From contig CM068586.1 of the NCBI GenBank assembly GCA_035048485.1, positions 46,598,287 to 46,662,286 on the forward strand: a DNA stretch of 64,000 nucleotides, read 5' to 3'. Of the stretch, positions 11,770-22,959 are shown piece after piece. Made by a program: the position numbers and the translations under genes. The DNA comes from Pteria penguin. Taxonomy: Eukaryota > Mollusca > Bivalvia > Pterioida > Pteriidae. Under the pieces are notes generated by a model that was not told the DNA's origin, searched no databases, and saw nothing but the letters and a program-made list of their open reading frames with translations. Positions within the stretch are counted from its first letter, which is position 1. Each line of letters opens with the position of its first letter.

Positions 11770-12846
11770 GTGCAAAAACGACAAAGACCAACTACGACCT
11801 CGTCACAAAACAACATCGCAGACGACATACAAACCATAATAAACAATCTGCATCATGACCCATACATCAAATCAGTCATTGCAAACAACTACCTGGAAAA
11901 AAATATCCACCAAGCCTTGTGGTTTACACAGACGAGCAGTTGGAAGACATGCAGAACTGTATTATGAACGGCAGCATTTTAGGCATTGATAGAACCTTTA
12001 ATTTGGCACCTTGTTTTGTAACAAGTATTGTATATCAAAATTCTCTTTTGGTTAGGAAAGTTTCGATCCGCTCTCGGTTTTCACTTCCCCATTGATGAAA
12101 TTGTTTTTGGCACAGACGGGGAAGTGCCTCTAATCCAAGCTATACAGACATGTTTTCCATCTGCCCAACACATACTTTGCACCAGACATTTAGAGGAAAA
12201 TGCAATAAGAAATTTTTCATCTCAAAATGTACCAGAAAAAACGAGAAATGAAATCAATCAAAAAAATTTTGGCACTTCTGGGTTATTGGCATCATCTTCG
12301 CGGGTTTCATATTTGGCGAGGGAACAAGAAATTATCGAAGATTATGGGGATTCTGGTGGAAAGTATCTTATTAACACTTTACTCCCAACATTGAAGGAGA
12401 AAATCTTTTTCCCAAGTCAAGCTAATTCCAACATTCCCCCAAACTGGAAAAATAACAATTGCGAATCGATGAATCACAAAATTAAACTATTGGGTGAATG
12501 GAAAGTATCTAAAATTCCTGCTTTAATAGACCGGTTAAGGGAGATCCACGAAACTCAGTTGATTGAAATTCGGGGGGTGCTACATGGGCGGGGAAATTTG
12601 GAATTAGCCTCACACGCACAACATCTAAAAGTTGCACATAATGTTTGGACATGCTTGAATGACGAGCAACGTAAAAAAGTACAAAACAGGTTTTTCAGAT
12701 TTCGGCACATTGACGACATTCAGTCTACTGACGGACAACTGACGATACCAAAGACATCAAAACTAGCTAGGAAACCGGGACAAAAGAAAAGAGTAAGACA
12801 TGCTAAGACAACGACAGTGACAAACAAACGATTTAAACCAAATTAA
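11770..12846 (+). pseudogene. MULE transposase, two frameshifts
   Basis: Reading in three successive frames reconstructs a MULE DDE transposase fragment. About 11770-11915 gives the N-terminal part. About 11919-12050, in another frame, gives LGIDRTFNLAPCF, which contains the first catalytic Asp and is followed by a Y-Q-N stretch. From about 12055 the third frame gives FGTDGEVPLIQAI (second Asp) and the C/H motif CTRHLEENA. The end is rich in Lys/Arg (RKPGQKKRVRH), a likely nuclear signal. The protein would cut and paste the element through its inverted ends, but two frameshifts and a missing N-terminal zinc finger make it inactive. No ATG in a good context was found. Family assignment is strong; the subfamily is not resolved. 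Confidence 0.75.
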
Positions 12847-13008
12847 ATGGGTTACATTAAAATACATACACGTAGAGTTTGTACATATTAGATACATTTT
12901 TAACTCGCATCGATCTGTAATTGACATTTTTCTGGCGCATTACCCCTCCGCACGACGGTTGTGATAGGGTATGTCGCTAGGCTTCACACCATATCATATA
13001 CACATATT

Positions 13009-13625
13009 GTCCTATGACTTATTTGTAATTTGTGAAATATGTAATCTTCTACACTTTCCACCGGTCCCTGTTCGACATCCATTAGATTTAAATTTAGTTT
13101 GGAAGATGGTGTAAAACGGGACATAAAAGCGGACTTGAGGGTGGCAAGAGACTGCTTCATGAATGGCTCCAAACTATAAAACCACAACTGTGCTGTTCCT
13201 GTTAAATAAAACAGTAAGGAGGAAACGGCTTCGTTCTCCGTGAGCTTCATTAATTGCACGTATGCAATAAATTGTGTCCACCACAGCACGGCTGACTCTT
13301 TCCCGCTAAATTTTGACAGTTGTACATTAACGTGAGGCCTATGCACTGGTGCATGAGATGTTGCCAAAGATGCCACTGCAGGCGGTGGTGCAGCTGGGTT
13401 TTCCGGGGGCTGGGCTGTTTCTGCCAACAAGGTGTTTGCTGCCACCGCTTCCCTTAACTGTGAATTTTCCTGCTGCAGGTTTTGCAATTGAGTTTGTAGC
13501 TCCTTCATCATCTCCATTATTTGTGTGTCTGACTGTCCCGGTGTTCCTGGTTGTGGGTTGTCGTCCTCTTGCTGAGAAGATTGATTTATTGGAGGTGCCA
13601 TTCTGTTTCTAAGCCAATAGCTCAT
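13009..13625 (-). pseudogene. LTR-retrotransposon Gag, N-terminal part, truncated
   Basis: Starting at the ATG at 13625 on the minus strand, the protein has a polar N-terminus with a short coiled coil (about residues 37-62, MEMMKELQTQLQNLQQENSQ), a Pro/Ala linker, and a Ty3/gypsy-type capsid core around residues 100-195 (KFSGKESAVLWWTQFIAYVQ and FYLTGTAQLWF). Frame sense is lost near residue 200, at about position 13015, where MULE sequence resumes. No nucleocapsid, protease or reverse transcriptase follows. An LTR lies directly upstream and a candidate primer-binding site (TGGTGGAGAATC, ending as the complement of a tRNA CCA end) sits between LTR and ATG. It is the 5' end of a gypsy-like element that broke off inside the MULE arm. 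Confidence 0.75.
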
Positions 13626-13659
13626 TTACCTTAGCTCGAATGGGAACTTTTGATTCTCC

Positions 13660-13862
13660 ACCAATTTAACACAATCTATATTTACTAGTACTTTGCTAGT
13701 GTGTATTTGTTTCTGTGGGGAAATTAGCTATTGTACAGGACTTGTACAGTTTGCCTCTATCTACAGCACTTAAGAGTGTTTTGTAGCTTCCTGAAAATAA
13801 AGATTACACTTTAGAAAGTTTTCAATCTTTATTTCTCTACGACACAACTGCAAGTCACTATT
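13660..13862 (-). repeat. LTR of the gypsy-like element (5' LTR, minus strand)
   Basis: About 200 bp that begins TGACTTGCAGTTGTG and ends GATTGTGTTAA on the minus strand, followed by the primer-binding site and gag. It contains AATAAAG (a polyadenylation-type word). It is repeated almost perfectly in inverse orientation at 13908-14098. The terminal bases are not the usual TG...CA, so the exact boundary is uncertain. Confidence 0.7.
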
Positions 13863-13907
13863 ATTATTATATTATATGATTTTATTATCATATTATTCTT
13901 ATCATTG

Positions 13908-14098
13908 TGACTTGCAGTTGTGTCGTAGAGAAATAAAGATTGAAAACTTTCTAAAGTGTAATCTTTATTTTCAGGAAGCTACAAAACACTCTTAAGTGCT
14001 GTAGATAGAGGCAAACTGTACAAGTCCTGTACAATAGCTAATTTCCCCACAGAAACAAATACACACTAGCAAAGTACTAGTAAATATAGATTGTGTTA
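13908..14098 (+). repeat. Second LTR copy, inverted relative to the first
   Basis: The same LTR as 13660-13862, facing the other way. The two 5' ends point at each other across ~45 bp of ATTATT-rich spacer. Its 3' end abuts the MULE arm at about 14100 with no gag behind it. The near identity of the two copies suggests a single event or gene conversion. Confidence 0.75.
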
Positions 14099-14100
14099 AT

Positions 14101-14913
14101 ATCTCTATGTTAATGTATCTTGCTTTCTCTATATTTACATAATGAGATTAAATAAAATAAAGATGGGCCCATATGTAGAACCACGTCCTTGTCGTTGGGT
14201 CTGGAAACATATTTTTTGTAATATGGCAAAGAGTTCTACTTTTTGTGATATTTTTTTAAACCATCATAAAAATAGAAATATTTAAAATAACGAGCACACT
14301 AGTCTCTGGATTATAAATAATTCATGTGTCACTCAAGAAGTTTTCACTTGTAATTTTAATCTTGATGAAAGTAAAGATAAAAATTAAGTATAGATAGGGA
14401 CTTATATCTAAAAATAAGTCCCTGGTATAGGCCCAAGTCATTATTATGAATTCAATCAGTTCGGTTTTGTAAACTTTAGCCTACATACATCACATAAGCT
14501 TGCACGACTATCTTTCCAATCCGTCATATATAATATATACATAATTTCTGATAAAGTTGATCAATACGGCTTAATGGGAAGAAGACAGAAACAAATAGAT
14601 ATATAATATTACTTTATTTATTATAAATATAAAATAAACACATTATACAACACAACGATCTTTCCAATCCGTGAATGAAGTCATCAAATATTCAGGAGTT
14701 ATCTTTCCTAATAATTATGGCTGCTGCACGCCAAGGGAATGCAAAAACATTACTATGATTATATATACAAATATTTTGGTGGATGTAGGTTAAAATGTGT
14801 TAGATAAGTATCGACAAAGCACAAGATCGACGAAATAATACTGCATATAGCCCTTGGCGTGCCTTGGCGTATCCTTGGCGTTTATTTCTCCCTCGGCGTT
14901 CATTAGTGTGACC
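14101..14913. repeat. Right inverted repeat arm of the MULE
   Basis: Uninterrupted inverse copy of 11726-11289 followed by 10014-9613. It includes the short palindrome AGGGACTTATATC...ATAAGTCCCT also found in the left arm (11408-11435). Confidence 0.85.
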
Positions 14914-15540
14914 GTTTGTGAGTATCGATACATTTGGGGATCCCGGGGAGTAGTACTGTACTGCAGTAGAGGTACTCCACGGGATATTTATGACTGTTTA
15001 TTTCAGTGAAAATAAGATATGGTTGGGCCAACGGACAAGTCCGGTTTTATCAGAGACGTGTGTATATATGTCTTTAGTTATATTAAAGCCTGTCCAATAT
15101 ATAATCTTAAATTTCTGGAACGAATGTTCGGTGTTTTACAGAAAATGAGAAATAATTTTGGTTTCAAACTTATTAATTTCTAATGTCATCCTGATGTACA
15201 TTTGCTATCAGCTGTCTTGTAAAAATTACTTTGGTCTGGTGAATTGTCCTAGTTTACCAGACCAAATGCCCTGTAATATTTTTACAATTTCATACCAGGT
15301 ATTCAGTGATATTTAAATTGTGCCAGGTATATTGTAGAGCGTTAGGTCTGATTAGTGCTTCTCTAAGTCAAGATCAGACCAATATTCATTCATAAGCAAA
15401 AGTATTCAGCACCCACTTCTCTTCGAAACTATACATGTAAGAAAGGAAGGTTGGCCAGTGAGTACTGAAATATATATATCACCTTGTATATCCAGTTTTA
15501 ATACTACTTTCCAGATGATTTTACTATTAATTGTGTGAGC
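14914..15540. other. No recognised gene
   Basis: A small hairpin (TTTGGTCTGGTGAA with TTTACCAGACCAAA) lies at about 15230-15270. Nothing else stands out. Confidence 0.4.
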
Positions 15541-15713
15541 CGAGTGAAAACCGAGGTCTCGTGTCACGGTAGGTGTGGCAGGTAAAAGATCCCTCACTGC
15601 TTTGGGTGGGTTCGTTGCAAAGGTCTAATTTGTATGCAATGCATCAGGCAGATGCCGTCACCATATATGCGAAATAATCGTGGAGTAAAACAATAACCAA
15701 TCAATCAATCAAT
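15541..15713 (+). repeat. SINE-B, 5'-truncated
   Basis: Begins at the body (AAAACCGAGGTCTCGTGTCA), keeps the AAAAGATCCCTCACTGCTTT and GATGCCGTCACCATATATGC blocks and ends in CAATCAATCAATCAATC. The tRNA-like head is missing. Confidence 0.8.
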
Positions 15714-15839
15714 CTTCTTCCATTAAAGTGAAGAATTCAAGGTGATTTCTCCATTATATTAATCTGAGAGCACAGTTGAAATTTTAATTTACAACCCTTT
15801 CAAATAGCATACGATATGTTGACTTTCTCCTATTCATAC

Positions 15840-15907
15840 CACAGGCCTTATGATGACCTGGATATGTCTCTCCTCAAAGTTACTTGAAGGCAATCATAAG
15901 GCCTGTG
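15840..15907. repeat. 68-bp hairpin element
   Basis: CACAGGCCTTATGAT at 15840-15854 is perfectly inverted at 15893-15907. Probably a minimal MITE or its remnant; no target duplication could be fixed. Confidence 0.55.
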
Positions 15908-15928
15908 ATTTATGCTGATGTACATGTA

Positions 15929-16108
15929 TAGACCTCTTAATGATAACTGCAGAGCTGTAACATTGGACGGCAAAATCACTAAAGTTAATGCTCCCTCCAT
16001 TTCGATCAAAATGACGTCAAATGACATTATGACGTAATAAATTTGGAGGGAACGTTAATCAATTTGCCGTCCAATGTTACACTTCTGCATTTATCGTGAA
16101 GAGGTCTA
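15929..16108. mobile_element. Near-palindromic MITE, about 180 bp
   Basis: Inverted arms of ~75 bp start TAGACCTCTTAATGATAACT and, on the other strand, TAGACCTCTTCACGATAAAT. They continue through TGTAACATTGGACGGCAAA on both sides. Non-coding; the superfamily is unclear. Confidence 0.7.
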
Positions 16109-17596
16109 TTGACTGATAAAAGGTGTTTCATAAGGGATTTTGCTTAAACCCTTCATAACTGTATTTCTATATCTTATTACTGTACCAGATTAAAGGATAT
16201 TTATATTGAAACGACGAATGTAATTGTGGGCAAGCAAATTCTACATAGGAAAAAGAAACCATGGAAGATTAACTTTGCAGAACAGAGACTGCATTATGTC
16301 AGCTGCTTTCCCTGCAAAACTGGTTCAGGCTTAATGTTTCTGGACATTCTAAATATGTGGTACAATGTCTTAAGCTCCAGTTAAGTTCAATGCAGCTACC
16401 ATTCTTCTGAAGTTCTTAAATTTTAACAAGCAAGCTGATAAAGCATTCATCAATTGTCTTACATATTATCACATTGCGAACAAAGTGGTATCATTTTGAA
16501 TACAAAGTGAAATCATGTAAGATCAAGGTAATATCACTTTTTTTCATTTTATTTACTGTATAACCCTTGCAGAAAAGAATGTCATTGAACTTCCATTGCT
16601 TTTACAGTTATATTCTTTCCATTAAAATCCCATTACTTTTGCAGTTCTACTAATTAAATGCAAACTGATAATATAAAATGTATGTGTAAAAACCATTGAT
16701 CTCCCAGTTTTCTGTAAAAACCCATTGCAATACCAAAGTCCATTGAAATCGGCGAATTATTTAAATTAGGTAGAGCCAGTTAAATGACGTCACATTTAAC
16801 TGGAAAATCAATGTTGAAATACAGCTTTCAGAAAACCATTGAAATACCATTACTTTCCAGTTATTCCACAAAAGAAAAAAAATCACAATGACTTATAGAA
16901 ACAGAAGTTTTATTGTGTTCTTCACATGTAATGCCACTATGTTAATTATCAAAGAACTGATATTAAACTTTAATTAGATATACAAAGATCATCTTACCAA
17001 CAGACAATGTGTAGCCTACTAAATGAAAATGAACATGTATATTCATTGAAAGTTCTCATATTTAAATGTTCAGTAAACTACCTTGTTTTTCAGAATTTTG
17101 GAAAATGTTCATATATAGACAAATTAAATCAATGTATAGAACAAAATTAAATTCCCTGAAAATATCATCAGAATTCCATATGATTAATCCACATATTGTC
17201 ACTCAACAATATTAAGTAACTTATTATGGCATGAAGATCCACAGTCTTCATAATATTTTTGGATACATGTCTCCTTCCTGTGCATGTCACTTTTTCTGTA
17301 AAATTGTCAGCATTGTATGCTTATCACATAGTTTAAATCACATTTCCATGTATAAACTTTAGTTTAAATCACTTCTTCATGTATCAATTTTATGCATTCT
17401 AGCATTTCACACGGTTTTTCTGCACACATTTTTTTCTCATTCTGTACGTCTTTTAAAATCTTGGTACATCCTTTACCACTTTCTGTCTATTGTTTCCAAT
17501 TTCATTAAGCAAAGTTGCCATGAATGTTTTGAGGCAGGTGATCACTGACATGTTGCAAAGATCTGTAAAAATAAATATCACAAATGAATTACCAAT
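16109..17596. other. AT-rich DNA without recognised genes
   Basis: Several loosely repeated words (CCATTACTTTTGCAG-like) occur at 16590-16870, possibly an old degenerate tandem repeat. No coding signal. Confidence 0.4.
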
Positions 17597-17931
17597 TTAA
17601 AGTGCCACTTCAACCTAATTTTCAAAATTTAATTGTTTCCTCTCATATGGTGCATATTCATACAATAGATAAATTGCCGAAAACCCGAAGTTCATATCAA
17701 CTGTTGATAACGAGATATTTGTGATAAGCTAATGCGCACTGCTAAGCCACACCTGGTAAATATACAGAAACGCCAGATTCTGCAGCGAAGAGATGCTGAC
17801 GTCATATTATGTATACAGTGCTGGACTTTAGTATAGAAGTGTCCGAAGAGCAGAGTTGTTTAATAATATTGAAGAGAAAAAAATGCCTCGTGAAGACAAG
17901 GGCGGGTAAAGCAAAGTCGGGGGGGGGGGGA

Positions 17932-18165
17932 TGTTCGATGTGTTGCTACTAATTATGGAAACACCAATGCGATGGTGTGTCAATGCACGGTTTTCCCAAG
18001 ACACCCAATGAACGACGCCAGTGGATTCATTTTGTTAAAGCAAAATGTTCCTACAAAATATTCGACCTTATGTTCTCTGCACCAGAAAGTTTCCCATTCG
18101 CTTTGAAATGCAACAAAGCGGGACAATTGTCACTTCCCGGTGCAATACCTTCTGTCCAATGGCGA
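17932..18165 (+). pseudogene. THAP-type zinc-finger remnant of a transposase
   Basis: The readable frame gives DGVSMHGFPKTPNERRQW, which is the THAP core (the FPK motif and the invariant Trp), followed by PESFPFAL and LSLPGAIPSV, matching the C-terminal part of THAP with its AVPTIF-like box. The first Cys pair lies upstream in a shifted frame after a stop, and the C-x2-H pair is damaged by a shift near 18075. THAP domains bind DNA and are found in P-element and Kolobok transposases and in host factors. Here it is broken and inside a TTAA element, so a transposase N-terminus is the best reading. A catalytic domain was not recognised downstream. Confidence 0.55.
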
Positions 18166-18450
18166 CCAGCAATCGCATTTGATTCACCTGGGTCTCTAAG
18201 TAGTTTAGGAGCAAGTAACCCTTATTTGGAAATTTTAAGTCCGGATGAGAAAATGGCAAGTCAAACATCAGCTCCAAAAATAAATAAATAAATAAATAAA
18301 TAAATGAATTAAAAAAAAAATCAGAAAAGCGGATTTAAAGAAGGAAGTATCAAGAGTAAGTGTTGTATTACCACCATTTTTATATAAGAATATACCGAGA
18401 CACTGATCAGGAGGAACAAGACAGTGATCAGGCAGAATCAGATACCCATG

Positions 18451-18594
18451 CAGTGGCGGATCTAGGATTTCCGAAAAGGAGGGGCCCAAATGGGTTTTAG
18501 TAAAACTTCTCAGCCATTTTTGGTGCAAAATCTGGATTTTTACTGGTAAATATGTGACCAAAGGAGGGAAGGCCTCCCTCTAAATCCTCGATTG
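18451..18594 (+). mobile_element. hAT-type MITE with perfect 5-bp target duplication CCATG
   Basis: 144 bp, starting CAGTGGCGGATCTAGGATTT, flanked by CCATG at 18446-18450 and 18595-18599. The right terminal repeat is decayed (CAATCGAGGATTTAGAG on the other strand). Nested in the THAP/TTAA element, so it is younger than that element. Confidence 0.75.
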
Positions 18595-19545
18595 CCATGT
18601 AGATGCAATGGATGTAGATGAGGTATTAGAATATAAGTGATGGATTCAGGAGGTCAGTGGGAGGGCGCAATCCCAATCCCTCACTCACTCGGAATCCCTA
18701 GCATTATATGGTTCACACATAGAACTCAATTCTTTCATGTTAATCATTTTTATAAATAAATATATACATAAGATATCTGACCTACATTTTACATTACAAT
18801 ATATTGATGAATTACGCACGGCCCGTGAGGAGGCACATACTAAATACTGCGAGAAACATAATATTGAAATTGTTACATTTATGAAGCCCCAACCAACAAA
18901 GAAGTCTTTTTCTTGTCAATTTTTAAAATCATGTCAAACAACATCAAAATGGATTACTGGTACGGCTCTACTGACGTACGCAAAGTACATCACCTTTTTA
19001 CTCGTCACTATCATGTTCACCTTCTTCGAATGACGATGTATCGCAAGAAAAATGAACATCACTCTCGTCTAATAAATCTTAATAAAAGAATCTTGTGTAC
19101 TCATTGTTTTGCTTACTAATTTTCATATAAAAAGCGGCTTATTTCTACTATAATATATCCTGTTTCCATGAAGTGACCACATAATGTGACGTCAGCGATC
19201 TCGATTCTAGACAACAGAGATTTATTGATATTCTCGCACGCGCGGCCGCGTTAAACAGGTAAACATCTGGAGTTTAATCAGCAATAGCTACTTATTGCAG
19301 CATCTGATTGTAAAAGTTTTGGCACCAAGGGGTTTTATTTACATCAAATTATTAAATTAGTATGAGAAAAAAATTGGTGTAGTGGCACTTTAAGTTTATC
19401 AGGACAAAGGTACAATGGGGTGGACAGAGTAGTCTGTATGAACGGGATGAGTAAGAGATAAAGAAAAGAATGGGGAGACAGGGTGAGAAGAGGTAAAAAA
19501 GGAAGAGCCATACTATCTATTGACCACTTTACTCACGACCACTAT

Positions 19546-19693
19546 CATGCGCGGATCCAGAGGGATGCATCGGGGCTCTGGACCGACCCTAAGATTTGAC
19601 GAAAATTGTTTTCTTGTTATTGTTACAAAAATATGGATGAACACCCCCCCCCCACCCCCACCCCCTCGACCAGTATTTCTGGATCCGTGCCTG
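19546..19693. mobile_element. hAT-type MITE with perfect 5-bp target duplication ACTAT
   Basis: 148 bp with ends CATGCGCGGATCCAG and, on the other strand, CAGGCACGGATCCAG. ACTAT flanks it at 19541-19545 and 19694-19698. It contains a long C-tract. The reading frames across it on both strands are chance. Confidence 0.75.
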
Positions 19694-19698
19694 ACTAT

Positions 19699-21160
19699 GC
19701 TCCTACCGAAGATATAATGCATTATTACTAATTACTTGTTAACATGAGACAACCCCAATTGCAAATACACGAGATCGCAGAAAACGTGACAATTACGAAA
19801 AGCAATTATCAAAGTACATGTACGGGCAGACTCGTTCTCAAGTATTTTAAGTGTTTACATTTCTTTAAAAATTCTATGCAAGTTACATCTTACACTATAT
19901 TAATCATCCGTGTTTTCCGATGCATTCAAAACAGGTGCACATTTTGTACGCACATCCGTCAGCTTGCGATAATCACTGACCTTCATTCTCTTCTAATTAA
20001 CCCGTATCATATTTCCCGGCCTCTTCAGCGAAAGAGAATGATTGTCCCGCCGAGCGCCATTTGATTTTGATATCAATAACTTACAAGTGATGGGTTCGAC
20101 GAGGTATCATGAGGATTATCAACTTTACAGAAATGCAATCCTATATTACTCGTAAACATAAAGTTTAATAATTTCAAGTTAAATAACGCAACAATCATTT
20201 CACTCTCATTGTTAGTGTCTTTTTCTAAAAGAAAGACAGTGCCCAGCCATGTAGATTCAACGTTTTCAATTAATAATTAACATAAACATCCGAGCAGAAG
20301 AATACTGAAAGTTAAAAAAATAATAATAATAAAATTCAGTACTTACCGGTACTTTAGTGAAAAGAATGTCCTCCGAGACCATCCGATGGTACATTTATAT
20401 ATACAACCAAATCCGTCTTTCTATTTTGTATTATTCCATCATCGTCACTTGTAAATATTTTCGCCAATTGTGTGACTATCTTTTACAAATAAATGCAAGA
20501 GCGCGTACACAACGATATGCACAAGACGTTTTCTCAAATTGAATCATGGCGCTCAATCGGAAGCTGCTTCGTATTCAAATGATACTAGGTTGTATAATAA
20601 GGTCATTTTCCCATGATTCTCGAAACGTGTTATATAATACAGTTCGTTATCAGGAATGGACGATATCTGATTTCACTAATCTGTCTGAGGCCGTACTGTA
20701 GTGTCGGAGACATATATACACATATGTCTCTGTTTTCTTCCTCTTTTTCCCGTTAAAATAAATTGCAGGAAATTAAATTCAAGATAAGAATTTTGGTAGG
20801 TTTTGCTGCGTAAATGTAAGCTTTGAAAGTGTTTAATTTCATCAATATCGTATAAAGAAGTCTGTCGAATCGTATGTAGCGTCGATAAAGATACGGCGAG
20901 CCGGTTAAGCCTTAAGGTACTAATCAGTTGGAATATTTTAAACATTACTTTGATGTTCTAAAACAGCATAGCTATTATAGCTAGTATAACTATAATGAAG
21001 AACATAGCAATGAACGGTTTGCTTGTGATTATCAATTTTCAATAACCGGAATTACCGGAATGGCACTTATTTACTGAAATAGAGGTACAATGGGGCTATT
21101 TCACTGTACGTATCCGTTTTGAGTTTTACATTCAGCAGCATTCTTTTATGAGTAAAGGCA
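19699..21160. other. No recognised gene; one short palindrome
   Basis: A palindrome, GAGACATATATACACATATG then TCTC, lies at 20707-20730. Two ATGGCGCTC words occur on opposite strands near 20061 and 20547 with short frames of no recognisable family. Host gene ends cannot be excluded. Confidence 0.35.
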
Positions 21161-21340
21161 GGAACGCGACAATTTATAACTCTACTTTTTGGTAGGAGCG
21201 ATTGCGCATGCGCGTAGTTTTCATCTCAGTCTCTGTTTCTCTGTACAGCATTGGCTACTTACCTCTCTCCATTTGGAATATTTGCAAGTGTTTCTGATGT
21301 GAATACTTGTTATCAATAAAATTCATGAATGAAACAGATG
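21161..21340 (+). promoter_or_regulatory. Copy 1 of a dispersed promoter/first-exon-like unit
   Basis: GCGACAATTTATAACTCTAC (TATA-like), then a CTCAGTCTCTG block and TATTTGCAAGTGTTTCTGA, the last aligning with TATTTGTAAGTGTTTCTGAG of the other two copies at 40030-40140 and 40725-40900. The donor-like GT is GC here. The unit is either a duplicated gene 5' end or an uncharacterised transposon end. Confidence 0.4.
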
Positions 21341-22959
21341 TTGAAATGATATTTATAATGAGATAGAAGAATCAAAACAGCGTTTAACTCTCAGTTTCAA
21401 TTAATCTCCGTAGTTCATTATCAGTCAACAGATCTACTAGATCTAGTACTAGTAGGATACAGTACGCGTTTACGATGCATATATCTAAGGTCTTTGTCCT
21501 GTGTTTCTCTTCTACTATACAATATATTCATAATGTTTTAATATTGATAACACAAGTTTTAGTGGTGTATATTTTTCATGTGCAAGTAACTTTAACGATA
21601 TATAGATTATAAGCCTGATCTGGTAGGGCCCCCCCCCCCCCATTTTCGGCTGGTGTATTAGTATGTACTTTGCTATATATAATAGACGTTATATGTAATT
21701 GACATTATAGACAAATATACGACGAAATGTCGTTTAAAAGGAGAACAATGTCTGTGGGATTTTGGTTAATGTGTCAAACAAAATAATTAATTATTGGTTT
21801 ACACGACAATCAGTTACATTATTTTGTGTCTTTAGAAATAACCATGTAATATTTTTATAGTTTAAATCTTTATGGCTTTGTTTAATAAACATTATATTTG
21901 AATAAACATAATATTTGATGTATATATATATGTATATATATATATATATTTTTTTTTTCATATACTCTCATTGAGCTTCACTTTAATTGAGGGTTGGGGG
22001 GAAGATCATGTTTATGCTGTGCCTCCAAGTCATGGCAGTGGTTACACAAACGTGTGTATATAATAGATTATAATAATTCACAATTTCATATGTTTAATCA
22101 CAGTTAAGTAGATCTATAATGGATAAATTCATTTATTACCAGTAAGATAAAAAGTGCTATGAACATCATTTAAATAAACAGAGAGAAGTACATGTATGTG
22201 ATGATAATACATGTACAAGAATTAAATGAGGTTTATAGATCTATCTGTGGTATATCACCATTAATTGTAATAGATATGTAATGCTGTATGAATATAGAAT
22301 TTTAAAGTAATGCTAATGCTAAGATTGAAACCATTTTAAAATAATTATTATGAGATAGTCGAAGAAAGAATTTCTTTCAAGCAATATGAGAATATTCTTT
22401 TGTTTAATATATATATATACCAATTCTTACTAGGGCTACTTCAGCACAATAGCTCAACCTGGGGTTAGTTTATTGAAAGTTTTTTATTGATTGATGCATG
22501 CTGATTTATTTCAGTTGTATTTAATTTGTATTTCATATCAATATTGTGAGATAATTTAAATTAAAATGATAACATATAAATACTGTAATCACCAATTAAA
22601 ATCCCTGTTTCATGTTCATGTTGGACTGAGAGCATAGGTTTTTTTACAGTAGTTTCATCATAATTGATGTCTCATAATGATCTATTCACTTAAATACTAT
22701 ATGTACACTTTTCTTTAGAATGATTTATTTGTGTAAAAAATAATGTACCCATATATTAATATAAAGAGATTTCCATACTTTAAAATTTTTTAATTCATAA
22801 TCTATATATGACATTATATAAGCATATACAATACATGTGACTCATTTCTTTGTAGCCTGCCAATGCCTCCAATCATACCCAGCCAACCCTGGTGTGTTCT
22901 CAATGAAATATCTAAAGTTTGATATCTCATGATGTTTTAATCATATTTTTTTGTTAGCT
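21341..22959. other. AT-rich DNA with microsatellites
   Basis: A C14 tract at about 21630-21643 and a (TA)n tract at 21930-21950 followed by T10. No coding or TE signal otherwise. Confidence 0.45.

Larger units (their letters stand above)
9613..14913. mobile_element. Mutator-like element (MULE) with ~0.85-kb inverted terminal repeats
   Basis: The left arm (9613-10014 plus 11289-11726, continuing faintly to about 11750) is repeated in inverse order at 14101-14913 with few mismatches. The outer ends read GGTCATACTAATGAACGCC and, on the other strand, GGTCACACTAATGAACGCC, followed by direct copies of ACGCCAAGG. Between the arms lies a decayed MULE transposase. Long inverted repeats plus that transposase define the superfamily. 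Two later events disfigure it: 1.27 kb inserted in the left arm, and an LTR-retrotransposon fragment in the right arm (about 13009-14100). No clean 9-bp target duplication is visible. Confidence 0.75.
17597..19393. mobile_element. 1.79-kb TTAA-flanked DNA transposon with THAP remnant
   Basis: TTAA (17597-17600) then AGTGCCACTTCAACC; at the other end GGTGTAGTGGCACT then TTAA (19390-19393). The ends are inverted repeats (AGTGCCACTTCAACC against AGTGCCACTACACC). The interior holds a THAP-like zinc-finger remnant, an AATA microsatellite at 18279-18305 and a nested MITE at 18451-18594. TTAA duplication plus THAP is the combination described for Kolobok transposons; since the catalytic domain is missing or decayed, Kolobok is inference. 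Confidence 0.65.

Noticed and set aside
13349..13612. 87-residue plus-strand frame opposite gag
   Set aside because: Shadow of the gag frame, which has clear capsid features.
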